This document shows positions 52,324 through 61,271 of a DNA stretch of 64,000 nucleotides, piece by piece (the first letter of the stretch is position 1; every line of letters begins with the position of its first letter). The notes beneath the pieces are model-generated. The model saw only the letters and a list, made by a program, of their open reading frames with translations. It searched no databases and had not been told where the DNA came from. This DNA comes from Shewanella corallii (lineage in GTDB: Bacteria > Pseudomonadota > Gammaproteobacteria > Enterobacterales > Shewanellaceae): the NCBI RefSeq assembly GCF_023349125.1, contig NZ_JAKIKT010000011.1:1-64000 (forward strand). Reading direction: 5' to 3'. The translations under genes and the position numbers were made by a program.

Positions 52324-52380
52324 GATCTCCGCTTTGCCTGCTGAACCTGCTTCAGCCCGGGGCAAAGTGAGATCGGTTTT
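52324..52380 (+). terminator. Long hairpin terminator behind the ygiW-like gene
   Basis: GATCTCCGCTTTGCC pairs with GGCAAAGTGAGATC, enclosing a smaller CTGAA/TTCAG stem, followed by GGTTTT. The T-run is short, so termination may be partial. Confidence 0.65.
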
Positions 52381-52483
52381 GCATATTTGGGGATTGTCTG
52401 GCTTATGCCGCATTTCCCCGGCTTCATCTATGTTAGATTGAAGTCGCTGCAATTTACTTAGTTTGTTGAATCTGGAGAATAAA

Positions 52484-53005
52484 GTGTCGCGCCTCTTGCT
52501 TGGTTTAATGCTGATTTCCGGCGTTGCTTTCGCCGAATCTGACCTGTGGCAGCATCTGTCTCAGGTGCAGCATGTTGCGCCAATCAAACTGATGCAGGAC
52601 GTCGAACGCCAATTCCCCGGAGTGATCGCCGAGTTCAGCACAGAGCTGGATGACGGTGTGCTGACCTATGAGATTGATGTGATCAATCCCAAAGATAAAA
52701 GCATGACAGAATTGGTGTATCGCGCCCGCGATGGCCAGTTGCTGCGCCGACAAACAGGAAATCTGACTTCTGAAGATAAAAATGAACTTCAGGCTGCAGC
52801 AAAAATTCTTGAGCACAATCAAACCTTTTCTCAACTGATAAACCAGGCAATGCAGACGCATCAGGCGTTTGTGGTCGAAGCACAGCTGGATCGAGACCTC
52901 GGGATCAATTACCTTGAACTTGAACTGCTCAATGCAGATGGCAAGGTCAAGCTCGCGTTCGACATCGACCAACAAAAACCACTGCCGCTGCTGACCTGGA
53001 GTTGA
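52484..53005 (+). CDS. PepSY-domain periplasmic protein
   Basis: 173 residues with a signal peptide (ending AFA). A PepSY-like repeat follows: LMQDVERQFPGVIAEFSTELDDGVLTYEIDVINPKDKSMTELVYRARDGQLLRR. A second, similar repeat covers the C-terminal half (KILEHNQTFSQLINQAMQ... DRDLGINYLELELLNADGKVKLAFDIDQQ). The GTG at 52484 has GGAG eight bases upstream. PepSY proteins often sit beside sensor kinases and may modulate their periplasmic domain. Confidence 0.82.
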   Translation: MSRLLLGLMLISGVAFAESDLWQHLSQVQHVAPIKLMQDVERQFPGVIAEFSTELDDGVLTYEIDVINPKDKSMTELVYRARDGQLLRRQTGNLTSEDKNELQAAAKILEHNQTFSQLINQAMQTHQAFVVEAQLDRDLGINYLELELLNADGKVKLAFDIDQQKPLPLLTWS

Positions 53006-53064
53006 ATCCGACTATCCTGTTTCGCCTGGTCTCTTTCCCGGAGTACCGGGCATAAGGAGATATA

Positions 53065-53742
53065 ATGAAAGTTTTGTTGGTGGAAGATGACGCCACAACC
53101 ATTGACTATATCGTCAAGGGATTTTCCGAGCAGGGATACAATATCGAAACGGCCAGTGATGGCCATCAGGGCCTGCTGCTGGCAACCAGTGGCCACTATG
53201 ACCTGATGATTCTCGACCGGATGCTGCCTCAGCTTGACGGCCTTAAGGTGTTGGCCGCACTGCGCGCAACCGGAAATGAAACACCGGTACTTATCCTGTC
53301 TGCTCTAAGCCATGTCGATGAGCGCGTCAAAGGCCTGCGTGCCGGTGGCGACGACTATATGACCAAGCCCTTTGCCTTTTCTGAGCTGCTGGTTCGTGCT
53401 GAGAAACTGATGCAACGCGGCCAGTCCAAACCAGTACAAACCGCCATTAAGGTGGGTCCACTGGAGATGGAATTGCTGACCCGCAATGTCACTCTGGGTG
53501 GTCAGGAACTGATCCTGCAACCTAAAGAATTCCAATTATTAAAATACCTGATGGAACATGCCAATCAGGTGATCAGCCGTACCCTGCTGTTTGAGGCTGT
53601 GTGGGACTATCACTTTGACCCGCGCACCAATGTTATCGACGTACATATCGCCAAGCTGAGACGCAAGTTTGAGGAGCTGGGATATGGTGAGTTGATTGAA
53701 ACGGTAAGAGGTGCAGGTTATCGGCTCCGTCAACGTTTTTAA
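53065..53742 (+). CDS. OmpR-family response regulator
   Basis: 225 residues. Receiver domain (acceptor Asp near 51 in LMILDRMLPQLDG, Lys in DDYMTKPFAF) and a C-terminal winged helix (LQPKEFQLLKYLMEHANQVISRTLLFEAVWDYHFDP...VRGAGYRLR). It resembles CopR/QseB-type regulators. It overlaps the kinase gene by 32 bases. AAGGAGATAT precedes the ATG. Confidence 0.93.
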   Translation: MKVLLVEDDATTIDYIVKGFSEQGYNIETASDGHQGLLLATSGHYDLMILDRMLPQLDGLKVLAALRATGNETPVLILSALSHVDERVKGLRAGGDDYMTKPFAFSELLVRAEKLMQRGQSKPVQTAIKVGPLEMELLTRNVTLGGQELILQPKEFQLLKYLMEHANQVISRTLLFEAVWDYHFDPRTNVIDVHIAKLRRKFEELGYGELIETVRGAGYRLRQRF

Positions 53743-55054
53743 GCCGCTTCAAAGCAGTGCCTGGCGAATAACCATTATCTTTACCACCCTGGTGACCCTT
53801 ATCATCGGGGCACTGTTATTCGCCATGTACCGCGAGCTGATTCTGGAGCAGCAGCACCAGGTGGAGATCCACCTGGAGTCTGAGCGCATTCAATACCAGC
53901 AGCTGGCGCTGACCTCTGGCAGGCAGGCATTTGCTGCCCAGGTGCGAACTGCCGACCCCAAAACCATGTTGGTGGTATGGCAGCACGACAACCAGCTGGA
54001 GGGGGCTCTCAGTTTTATGCCGACGGATATGCCCTATCTGCCGGAAACCAAAGAGTTCCCGATTCTGACCGGTGGCCCGGAGAAGTTGCATATCTTCACC
54101 GGTGGACTGGTGCATACCCGTTATGGTCCTGTGCTGCTGGCAAGCCGTACCGATCAGCTGGCGACCTTGATCGATAAGTTCATCAGTGCTGCGGCGACGG
54201 CCATGATGGTGACGATTTTGCTCACGCTGGCGGCAGGCTACCTGTTCTCCAAGGCCTTACTGGGCCGTATGGTGAGATATAGCAAGCTGAGCCGACGCAT
54301 TGAGCAGGGGCATTACGATACCCGTTTCCCCACATCCGAACATCCTGACGAGTTTGATATGCTGGCTACCCAGTTCAACCGGGTGCTGGATACGCTGCAG
54401 AACAATCTGGATGCGGTGCGTGGGGTAACTGACAATATCGCCCATGATCTGCGAACGCCCCTGAGCCATATCCGAATCGGCATTGAGGAGCTGGCCAACA
54501 AGCCAGCCGAAGAGGTACCGGAGAACTGTGCCGTGTTGATTGAGGAGCTGGATATGTGTCTGGCAACCTTCAACGCCATGCTGTCGTTGACCCGCATCGA
54601 AGAGGGGCAACAGAAGCTGGAGCTGCAACAGGTGAGCTTGGTGGATCTTTGCCGTGACCTGGAAGAGATGGCCTCTGCAGTGGCTGAGATGCAGGATCAA
54701 CAGCTGTCGCTGACTACGGGCACTGACTGTCAGATCACAGGTGATAAGAGCTTGCTGTTTATGGCTCTGTATAACCTGATCGACAATGCCATCAAGTATT
54801 CAGGTGACGGCTCAGTAATCCGCATTGAACAGGAAGGTGCGGTCATCCGCATCAGTGATAATGGCCCGGGAATTCCCGAGTTGGATAAAGACAGGGTGTT
54901 TGAACGCCTGGTGCGTTTGGACCCCAGCCGCCACCACGCGGGTACCGGTCTTGGCCTGTCCATGGTAAAAGCGATATTATCCCGCCATCAGGCCCGGATT
55001 GAGCTCAGTGACAATCATCCCGGGTTGATGGTGACTGTCACGTTCCGGACCTAA
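53711..55054 (+). CDS. Sensor histidine kinase paired with the OmpR regulator
   Basis: 447 residues. TM1 (about 18-38), a periplasmic domain of roughly 120 residues, TM2 (about 160-182), HAMP, HisKA with His in DNIAHDLRTPLSHIRIG and a HATPase with NLIDNAIKYSGDG and GTGLGLSMVKAILSRH. The start is taken as a GTG at 53711; the next possible ATG lies inside TM1 and cannot be right. The signal is unknown; the upstream PepSY and OB-fold proteins suggest an envelope or metal/oxidative cue. Confidence 0.9.
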   Translation: MQVIGSVNVFKPLQSSAWRITIIFTTLVTLIIGALLFAMYRELILEQQHQVEIHLESERIQYQQLALTSGRQAFAAQVRTADPKTMLVVWQHDNQLEGALSFMPTDMPYLPETKEFPILTGGPEKLHIFTGGLVHTRYGPVLLASRTDQLATLIDKFISAAATAMMVTILLTLAAGYLFSKALLGRMVRYSKLSRRIEQGHYDTRFPTSEHPDEFDMLATQFNRVLDTLQNNLDAVRGVTDNIAHDLRTPLSHIRIGIEELANKPAEEVPENCAVLIEELDMCLATFNAMLSLTRIEEGQQKLELQQVSLVDLCRDLEEMASAVAEMQDQQLSLTTGTDCQITGDKSLLFMALYNLIDNAIKYSGDGSVIRIEQEGAVIRISDNGPGIPELDKDRVFERLVRLDPSRHHAGTGLGLSMVKAILSRHQARIELSDNHPGLMVTVTFRT

Positions 55055-55056
55055 TT

Positions 55057-55740
55057 TTGTACCAAATAATTCAAGACGAGGCCGACTTCCTGGTGATCAG
55101 TAAGTCGGCCGATGTGCATTTTCACAGTCAGGATGGCGAAGCCGGGGTGGTTGCCCGGGTTGAGCTGGATCTGAATATTAAACTCTATCCGGTCCACCGG
55201 CTGGATACACCTACCTCAGGCCTGATCATCCTGGCCAAATCTTCCCAGGCGGCAGCACGTTTTACTGAGCTGTTCAGCGCCCATAAGGTACAGAAGTACT
55301 ATCTGGCTCTGGCCAAAGGTAAGCCCAAAAAGAAACAGGGTTGGGTGATTGGTGATATGGCGAAATCCCGCCGTAGCCAATACAAGCTGCTGCGCAGTAC
55401 GGCAAATCCCGCTGTGACTCAGTTTTTCTCGCAGTCGGTTGATGAAGGCATGCGCCTGTATCTGCTTAAGCCCTTGAGTGGCAAAACCCATCAGCTTCGG
55501 GTCGCGCTGGCCAGTCTTGGATGCCCAATCCTGGGGGATGCCTTGTATGGTGGTGAAGCCTCAGACCGTTGTTATCTGCATGCCTGGCAGTTGGAGTTCA
55601 ACTATCAGGGGCTGGATTATCAATTCTGCGCAGAGCCGCTTCAGGGGGCTGCATTTGAGCTGGACGGCGTGAAGGCACAAATGGCTGCCTGGTCACCCGC
55701 CTCCCAGCAGCCCTGGCCAAAAGCCAAACCGGGCAAATAA
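55057..55740 (+). CDS. RluA-like pseudouridine synthase
   Basis: 227 residues. The catalytic Asp50 is in HRLDTPTSGLIILAKS and the family's KTYLALAKG-like (KYYLALAKG) and GKTHQLRVALASLGCPILGDALYG motifs follow. There is no S4 domain. The start is a TTG at 55057, three bases after the kinase stop, so it may be coupled. The target (rRNA or tRNA uridine) is not deducible. Confidence 0.88.
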   Translation: MYQIIQDEADFLVISKSADVHFHSQDGEAGVVARVELDLNIKLYPVHRLDTPTSGLIILAKSSQAAARFTELFSAHKVQKYYLALAKGKPKKKQGWVIGDMAKSRRSQYKLLRSTANPAVTQFFSQSVDEGMRLYLLKPLSGKTHQLRVALASLGCPILGDALYGGEASDRCYLHAWQLEFNYQGLDYQFCAEPLQGAAFELDGVKAQMAAWSPASQQPWPKAKPGK

Positions 55741-55825
55741 TCTGGGTTTCAGTCACCGCTTTTACTGATCATTCGCCCCTGCCGCTGCGTACTTCTGGAG
55801 ACCAATAACCAATTCCGGAGACAAG

Positions 55826-57130
55826 GTGGCCAGCCGAATACTCTATCTGTTTGACCAGGACTTGCGACTGTCGGATAACTATGCGCTGATGCAGGCCTGC
55901 CTGCAGGCGGGTCAGTTGCAGTTGGTCGCCTATTTGCCCGACAACAACCAGGGTGACAGGTTTGGCAATCTGATGCTGGGTAAGCACAGACGCAGGTTTT
56001 TGCTGGAGAGCCTTCATCATCTGCAGCAGAGCCTGAGTTACCCCGGTCATCACCTTGAGCTGGTGACAGGTGACTGGCTGACAGGGATGGTGCAATTGGT
56101 TCGGGCCTGCCGGGCAGACAAACTCTTTTGCTCCCGTCCTCAGGGATATTGGGAGCGACGCAGACTTAAAGTCCTGCAACAGCAGTGTGGCGGCCTTGAG
56201 ATCGTCCAGTTGGATACTGACACCCTGTTTCAGCACGCATTGCTGCCATTTAATCACCTCGACTTTCCCCGCAGCTTTAGCAAATTCAGAAAACTCGCCG
56301 ACAGCAAGTTGAAGGTATCGGAGCCGATACTCAGCTCCGGGCACTGGCCTTCAGCTATTTCCAAAGTGAGGTTAACCCCGGAACTACCTGAGCTGACTGC
56401 CACAGTGAGCTCAGGTTATATCGGCGGCGAGTCCCAGGGAATGGCCAACTGGCAGGCTTATCTGGCCAGTGGTCATGCGCAGAGTTTCAAAGAGACCAGA
56501 GACAGACTGGATGGTTGGTATCAGTCCACCAAGCTGTCACCCTGGCTGGCATCGGGCTGTTTAAGTGTGCGACAGGTGTGGCATCAGCTGAGAGATTATG
56601 AAAGTCGCTGGGGCGGCAATGCCTCAACTGAGTGGATAGCGATGGAACTCTTGTGGCGTGAATACTTTCATTGGTACGGACATTTTTTCCCCAAAGCTCT
56701 GTTTTTGCAAAAAGGCCGATCAGGCAAAGGACTGGCTGGCTGTTTCTACCCGGAGAGATTCCGCAAATGGTGTGAAGGCAATACGCCCTGGCCTGTGGTG
56801 AATGCCTGCATGAATCAGCTTAACCAAACCGGCTATATGAGCAACCGCGGTCGTCAGCTGGTGGCCAGCGCCCTGATCCATGAAATGGGTATAGATTGGC
56901 GTGCCGGTGCCGGTTACTTCCAGCAGCAGCTGGTGGATTTCGATCTCCCTGTGAACTGGGGCAACTGGCAGTACATAGCCGGAGCGTTTGGCGGTCAGCA
57001 GCCAAAACACTTTGATCTTGCCTGGCAAACCGCAAAGCATGACCCGGCAGGTGAGTTTGTGCGCCTGTGGCGAGGGGATAAAGCAGATGATCAGTTGGAT
57101 CATACTGACGCGGTGGACTGGCCATGCTGA
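55826..57130 (+). CDS. Cryptochrome/photolyase family protein, DASH-type
   Basis: 434 residues. An N-terminal photolyase alpha/beta domain (LYLFDQDLRLSDNYALMQACLQAG) is followed by the FAD-binding helical domain (KLSPWLASGCLSVRQVWHQL, WIAMELLWREYFHWYGHFF, GNWQYIAGAFGG). The pattern matches DASH cryptochromes, which repair CPD lesions in single-stranded DNA. Start at GTG 55826 with GGAG upstream. It overlaps the next gene by seven bases. Confidence 0.85.
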   Translation: MASRILYLFDQDLRLSDNYALMQACLQAGQLQLVAYLPDNNQGDRFGNLMLGKHRRRFLLESLHHLQQSLSYPGHHLELVTGDWLTGMVQLVRACRADKLFCSRPQGYWERRRLKVLQQQCGGLEIVQLDTDTLFQHALLPFNHLDFPRSFSKFRKLADSKLKVSEPILSSGHWPSAISKVRLTPELPELTATVSSGYIGGESQGMANWQAYLASGHAQSFKETRDRLDGWYQSTKLSPWLASGCLSVRQVWHQLRDYESRWGGNASTEWIAMELLWREYFHWYGHFFPKALFLQKGRSGKGLAGCFYPERFRKWCEGNTPWPVVNACMNQLNQTGYMSNRGRQLVASALIHEMGIDWRAGAGYFQQQLVDFDLPVNWGNWQYIAGAFGGQQPKHFDLAWQTAKHDPAGEFVRLWRGDKADDQLDHTDAVDWPC

Positions 57131-58617
57131 AAAATGACAAGTTGAGGTGCGAGCACAGGCCCCCGGTTGCACTGGTATGGTTAAAGCGGGATCTGCGGTT
57201 GGAAGACCATGCACCACTTAAGGCGGCCATCGACTCAGGTTTTCCTGTTCTGGTGTTTTACAGCTTCGAGCCCAGCTTGATTGCTAATCCCCATTACAGC
57301 CAACGCCACTGGCGCTTTATTTGGCAATCTCTGGTGAATTTGCAGAGTCATCTACGGTTGATGGATGCGGGTTTGGCGGTGTTCAGAGATGAATTACTGT
57401 CAGTACTCGACAGGCTTGGCCAGAGTTTTGCCATTCGTCGCCTCTACAGTCACCAGGAAACAGGTCTGAATCAGACCTGGGAAAGAGACAAAGCGGTGGC
57501 TGACTGGTGTCATCAACATAGCGTGTTGTGGCATGAGTTCCCTTGCGGCGCCGTTGTTCGTGGCGCTGCCAACCGGGAGGGCTGGAATAGCCACTGGCAG
57601 CAGACAATGAGGGCGCCGCAGCAGACGCCTGAACTGGACCGGGGCAGATTTGTTACCTTTCCCACAGACTTTAAGCCGGACGATGCCTGGCTTGAGCAGC
57701 CCAACGGCATGCAGCAGGGAGGCGTTGATGCGGCCTGGCAGACGTTGGACAGTTTTTTTGAGTCAAGAGGGCAGGGTTATCACAAGGGCATATCCAGTCC
57801 AACCATCAGCCGTGAGACCTGCAGTCGCCTGTCTCCCTATCTCGCCTGGGGAAACCTGAGTCTGCGGCAGGTGTACCAACAACTGCTGGCTCACTGGTCT
57901 GAACCCGGCTGGCGTATGGCACTTAAGGCATTGTCTTCACGTTTGCACTGGCATTGCCACTTTGTACAGAAGTTTGAAAGTGAAACCTCAATGGAATGGC
58001 AAAGCGTTAATGCCGGTTACCGGCGGTTCCCATGGCGTCAGGACAAGCAGGGTTTGCTGGCCTGGCAGCAGGGCATGACAGGCTACCCGCTGGTGGACGC
58101 CAGTATGCGCTGCCTTGAGCAAACTGGTTATATCAATTTTCGTATGCGGGCCATGTTGGTGAGCTTTCTGTGTCACCATCTGCTGCTGGACTGGCGCGAG
58201 GGGGTACATCATCTGGCGCGACTGTTTCTCGATTTCGAACCCGGCATTCATTACCCCCAGTTTCAGATGCAGGCAGGCGTTACCGGCGCCAACACCATAC
58301 GTATCTATAATCCGGTGAAGCAATCCAGGGAGCAGGATCCCAGAGGTGACTTTATTCGGCAGTGGCTGCCGGAATTGGCCAGTTTGCCCAATGAGCTTAT
58401 TCATACACCCTGGGAGTTGGCTCCACTGGAAGCGGGTATGTATGGATTCAGTCCTGGCCGGGATTATCCGCAGCGGATTGTGGATATTGAGCACACCGGC
58501 TCCAGAGCAAGAGAGCTTTTGTGGAGTTGGCGCGCCAGACCTGCTGTCAGACGTGAAAAGGGTCGTATTCTGACCCGCCACACCAGACAAGCGTTGAAAG
58601 CAGGATCGCAGGCATGA
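57124..58617 (+). CDS. Deoxyribodipyrimidine photolyase family protein
   Basis: 497 residues. N-terminal antenna domain VALVWLKRDLRLEDHAPLKAAIDSGFPVL and a C-terminal FAD domain with WGNLSLRQVYQQLL, RLHWHCHFVQKFE, TGYPLVDASMRCLEQTGYINFRMRAMLVSFLCHHLLLDWREG, and IYNPVKQSREQDPRGDFIRQWLPEL. These are classical cryptochrome/photolyase signatures, but the sequence differs from E. coli PhrB enough that CPD or (6-4) specificity stays open. It is translationally coupled on both sides. Confidence 0.85.
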   Translation: MLKNDKLRCEHRPPVALVWLKRDLRLEDHAPLKAAIDSGFPVLVFYSFEPSLIANPHYSQRHWRFIWQSLVNLQSHLRLMDAGLAVFRDELLSVLDRLGQSFAIRRLYSHQETGLNQTWERDKAVADWCHQHSVLWHEFPCGAVVRGAANREGWNSHWQQTMRAPQQTPELDRGRFVTFPTDFKPDDAWLEQPNGMQQGGVDAAWQTLDSFFESRGQGYHKGISSPTISRETCSRLSPYLAWGNLSLRQVYQQLLAHWSEPGWRMALKALSSRLHWHCHFVQKFESETSMEWQSVNAGYRRFPWRQDKQGLLAWQQGMTGYPLVDASMRCLEQTGYINFRMRAMLVSFLCHHLLLDWREGVHHLARLFLDFEPGIHYPQFQMQAGVTGANTIRIYNPVKQSREQDPRGDFIRQWLPELASLPNELIHTPWELAPLEAGMYGFSPGRDYPQRIVDIEHTGSRARELLWSWRARPAVRREKGRILTRHTRQALKAGSQA

Positions 58618-60161
58618 AAGTACTCAGATTGATCCTGGGTGATCAGCTCAACGCTGCGCATTCATGGTATCAACACAGGGATGACAATTGTCTCTATTTG
58701 ATCGCCGAGCTGCATCAGGAAACCCACTATGTGCGCCATCACGTGCAAAAGGTTTGTGGCTTCTTTGCCGCCATGGCCGGATTTGCCGACGCCCTCAAGC
58801 AAGCCGGACACAAGGTGATGCACCTGACCCTGGATGATACTGCCCAGGACAGGGATCTGCCTGCTCTGATTGAACGGATTTGCCGGGAGCAGCAGGTGAC
58901 TCACTTTGAGTATCAGAGGCCTGATGAATATCGGCTTCAACAACAGCTGGGGCAGTTACAAAGCCGGTTGGCGGAGCAGGGTATAAGTTCTGATTGCGCC
59001 GATACCGAGCACTTTTTGCTGCCGTTTGAACAAATAGAGTCCCGCTTCGCCAAAGGCAAGCATGTGTTGATGGAGAGCTTCTATCGGCAGATGCGCAGGC
59101 AGACCGGAATTTTGATGACCGATGATAAGCCTGAAGGTGGCCGCTGGAATTTTGATGCCGATAATCGCCACAAGCTGAAACCGGCGGATATCGGGCAAAT
59201 TCCTGAGCCCTTATGCTTTGACAATGATGTCAGCGCTATTCTGCAGCGGCTTGAACGACATGGGGTAAGCACCATGGGCAAGGCCGAACCCCGGCTGCTG
59301 TGGCCTGTCAGTCGCGCCCAATCCAGAGAGTTGCTGCAGTATTTTATCCGTCACTGCCTGCCGCTGTTTGGCCGTTTTCAGGATGCCATGACAGCTGACT
59401 CCCCCCACAGCTGGAGTCTGTATCACTCGCGTTTGTCATTTGCGCTGAACACCAAGATGCTGCACCCCACTGAGGTACTGCATCAGGCGCTGGCTGCCTG
59501 GCACAGTGGTGATGCGGATATAGCCTCTGTTGAGGGTTTTGTTCGCCAGATACTGGGGTGGCGTGAGTATGTCAGAGGCATCTACTGGCGCAATATGCCC
59601 GACTATGCCGATGCCAATCATCTTCAGGCCGGAGCAGCATTGCCTGAGTTTTTCTGGAATGGCGATACCCGTATGCAGTGTATGGCTGCCGCTATCGGGC
59701 AAAGTCTGCAAACCGCTTATGCCCATCATATCCAGCGATTAATGGTGACCGGTAATTTCAGTCTGCTTTGGGGCGCAGACCCCACGCAGGTGGATGCCTG
59801 GTATCTGGGTATTTATATGGACGCCATTGAGTGGGTGGAGATGCCCAACACCCGGGGCATGGCGCTGTTTGCCGACGGCGGCCTGATTGCTACCAAACCC
59901 TATGCGGCCAGCGGCAGTTATATCAATCGAATGAGCGACTACTGCAGCGGCTGCAGCTTTAATGTCAAAGCCCGCAGCAGTGAGGATGCCTGCCCATTCA
60001 ACAGTCTTTACTGGGCCTTTATGGTGCAGCACAGAGAGAAGTTCAACCGTAATCCCAGGATCGGCATGATCTACCGTAACTGGGACAGGATGGATGAGGG
60101 CGAGCAGCAGGCGACTCTGGCCAGAGCCAGTGCAATCAAACAGGGCAAGGTTGAGCTTTAA
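58614..60161 (+). CDS. FeS-BCP type (6-4) photolyase/cryptochrome
   Basis: 515 residues in the DPRP/photolyase-related family (MKVLRLILGDQLNAAHSW; FEYQRPDEYRL; GRFQDAM; MTGNFSLLWGADPTQVDAWYL-type block). Four cysteines, Cys356, Cys444, Cys447 and Cys460, have exactly the spacing I recall for the 4Fe-4S ligands of Agrobacterium PhrB (350, 438, 441, 454). It should repair (6-4) photoproducts with FAD, a ribolumazine antenna and a 4Fe-4S cluster. It overlaps the previous gene by four bases and the convergent DUF2256 gene by four. Confidence 0.92.
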   Translation: MKVLRLILGDQLNAAHSWYQHRDDNCLYLIAELHQETHYVRHHVQKVCGFFAAMAGFADALKQAGHKVMHLTLDDTAQDRDLPALIERICREQQVTHFEYQRPDEYRLQQQLGQLQSRLAEQGISSDCADTEHFLLPFEQIESRFAKGKHVLMESFYRQMRRQTGILMTDDKPEGGRWNFDADNRHKLKPADIGQIPEPLCFDNDVSAILQRLERHGVSTMGKAEPRLLWPVSRAQSRELLQYFIRHCLPLFGRFQDAMTADSPHSWSLYHSRLSFALNTKMLHPTEVLHQALAAWHSGDADIASVEGFVRQILGWREYVRGIYWRNMPDYADANHLQAGAALPEFFWNGDTRMQCMAAAIGQSLQTAYAHHIQRLMVTGNFSLLWGADPTQVDAWYLGIYMDAIEWVEMPNTRGMALFADGGLIATKPYAASGSYINRMSDYCSGCSFNVKARSSEDACPFNSLYWAFMVQHREKFNRNPRIGMIYRNWDRMDEGEQQATLARASAIKQGKVEL

Positions 60162-60313
60162 TCCTGTGACTTGATGGCGTCTGACCTGTTTCCCCGACAA
60201 CGTTTGGAGCAGTAGATCACCTGGTCCCAGTGGTTGCGCCATTTACGACGCCAGCGAAACGGCCTCTGACAAACCGGGCAGATCTTTTCCGGTAGCTTGA
60301 GTTTGCGGTGCAT
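60158..60313 (-). CDS. DUF2256 zinc-ribbon-like small protein
   Basis: 51 residues read on the minus strand from ATG 60311-60313. The sequence shows two Cys pairs, CPVC (12, 15) and YCSKRC (35, 39), around the RPFRWRRKWRNHWDQVIYCS core that defines DUF2256; a metal-binding ribbon is likely. Its stop overlaps the end of the FeS-BCP photolyase gene by four bases. As far as I recall, DUF2256 genes are commonly found beside photolyase/cryptochrome genes. It is short enough to be missed by gene callers. No function is established. Confidence 0.88.
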   Translation of the reverse strand: MHRKLKLPEKICPVCQRPFRWRRKWRNHWDQVIYCSKRCRGNRSDAIKSQD

Positions 60314-60401
60314 ATCTGATTTCTAGTGTCTAATAATCAGTGTGTTATACGCATAAGCAAAGGGGCATGATCAGCCCCGAGGTAGAAGTTGACACCGAAA
60401 T

Positions 60402-60438
60402 AAAAAAGCAGCGGCTCTGGCGAGCCACTGCTTTTATT
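60402..60438 (-). terminator. Terminator of the moeA-moeB operon
   Basis: On the minus strand AAAAGCAGTGGCT / AGCCGCTGCTTTT (one mismatch) around CGCCAG, followed by TTTATTT. About 25 bases behind the moeB stop. Confidence 0.85.
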
Positions 60439-60460
60439 TATCCGGATGAGTCAGTGAAAC

Positions 60461-61222
60461 TCAGCCGCAGACTTTACAGCCCGGCTGCTTGGGGAGTTTC
60501 ATCTCTCTAAACTCCATAGTCATGGCATCCACCATCAACATGCGACCCGCCAGACTTTGACCCATACCTGTTAGTACCTTAATGGCCTCTGTGGCCTGCA
60601 GGCAGCCGATCATACCTACAACTGGGGCCAGAATGCCCGACTCCACGCAGGATAGCTGCTGCTCGCCAAACAAGGCGCTGAAGCAGTGGTAGCAAGGTGC
60701 GTCTTCGCTGTAGTCGAATACAGTGACTGTGCCTTCCATGCGGATGGCTGCGGCGGAGACCAAAGGTACCTTGTGCTTAAAGCAAGCGCTGTTGAGCTGC
60801 TCGCGCACCATCACATTGTCTGTGCAGTCCAGTACCAGAGTGTGCTTACCGACCAGCTCATCGATCTCTGGGTCATCCAGTACCGCGTTGATGGTATCAA
60901 TCTGGATATGGGGATTGAGAGCGGTCAGGCTTTGCATGGCTGACTCTACCTTGGGCTGGCCTACATTGGCATCCTGGTGCAGTACCTGACGCTGGAGATT
61001 GGAGATCTCCACGGTATCAAAGTCCACCAGTGTCATCTGACCAATACCGGCCACTGCCAGATACTGGCTGGCAGCACAGCCCAGACCACCGGCACCGATA
61101 ATCAGTACCCTGGCCAGTTTAAGTTTTTCCTGGCCATCGATATCCATGGCGCGGATAGAGATTTGTCGGCTGTATCTGAGCATCTCGGCATCAGACAACA
61201 GCTCTTGTGGGTGCTCACTCAT
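60461..61222 (-). CDS. moeB: Molybdopterin-synthase adenylyltransferase
   Basis: 253 residues. ThiF/E1 fold with nucleotide motif VLIIGAGGLGCAASQYLAVAG, DFDTVEISNLQRQVLH, LVLDCTDNVMVREQLN and two zinc CxxC-type pairs (CYHC...CKVCG at the C-terminus). It adenylylates the MoaD Gly-Gly terminus for thiocarboxylation. AGGA before the ATG at 61222 decides the start. It lies 49 bases behind moeA. Confidence 0.95.
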   Translation of the reverse strand: MSEHPQELLSDAEMLRYSRQISIRAMDIDGQEKLKLARVLIIGAGGLGCAASQYLAVAGIGQMTLVDFDTVEISNLQRQVLHQDANVGQPKVESAMQSLTALNPHIQIDTINAVLDDPEIDELVGKHTLVLDCTDNVMVREQLNSACFKHKVPLVSAAAIRMEGTVTVFDYSEDAPCYHCFSALFGEQQLSCVESGILAPVVGMIGCLQATEAIKVLTGMGQSLAGRMLMVDAMTMEFREMKLPKQPGCKVCG

Positions 61223-61271
61223 TGGGAGTTCCTGCAAGGCGCCGACCTGGGTCGACACCTTTCGCTAATGA

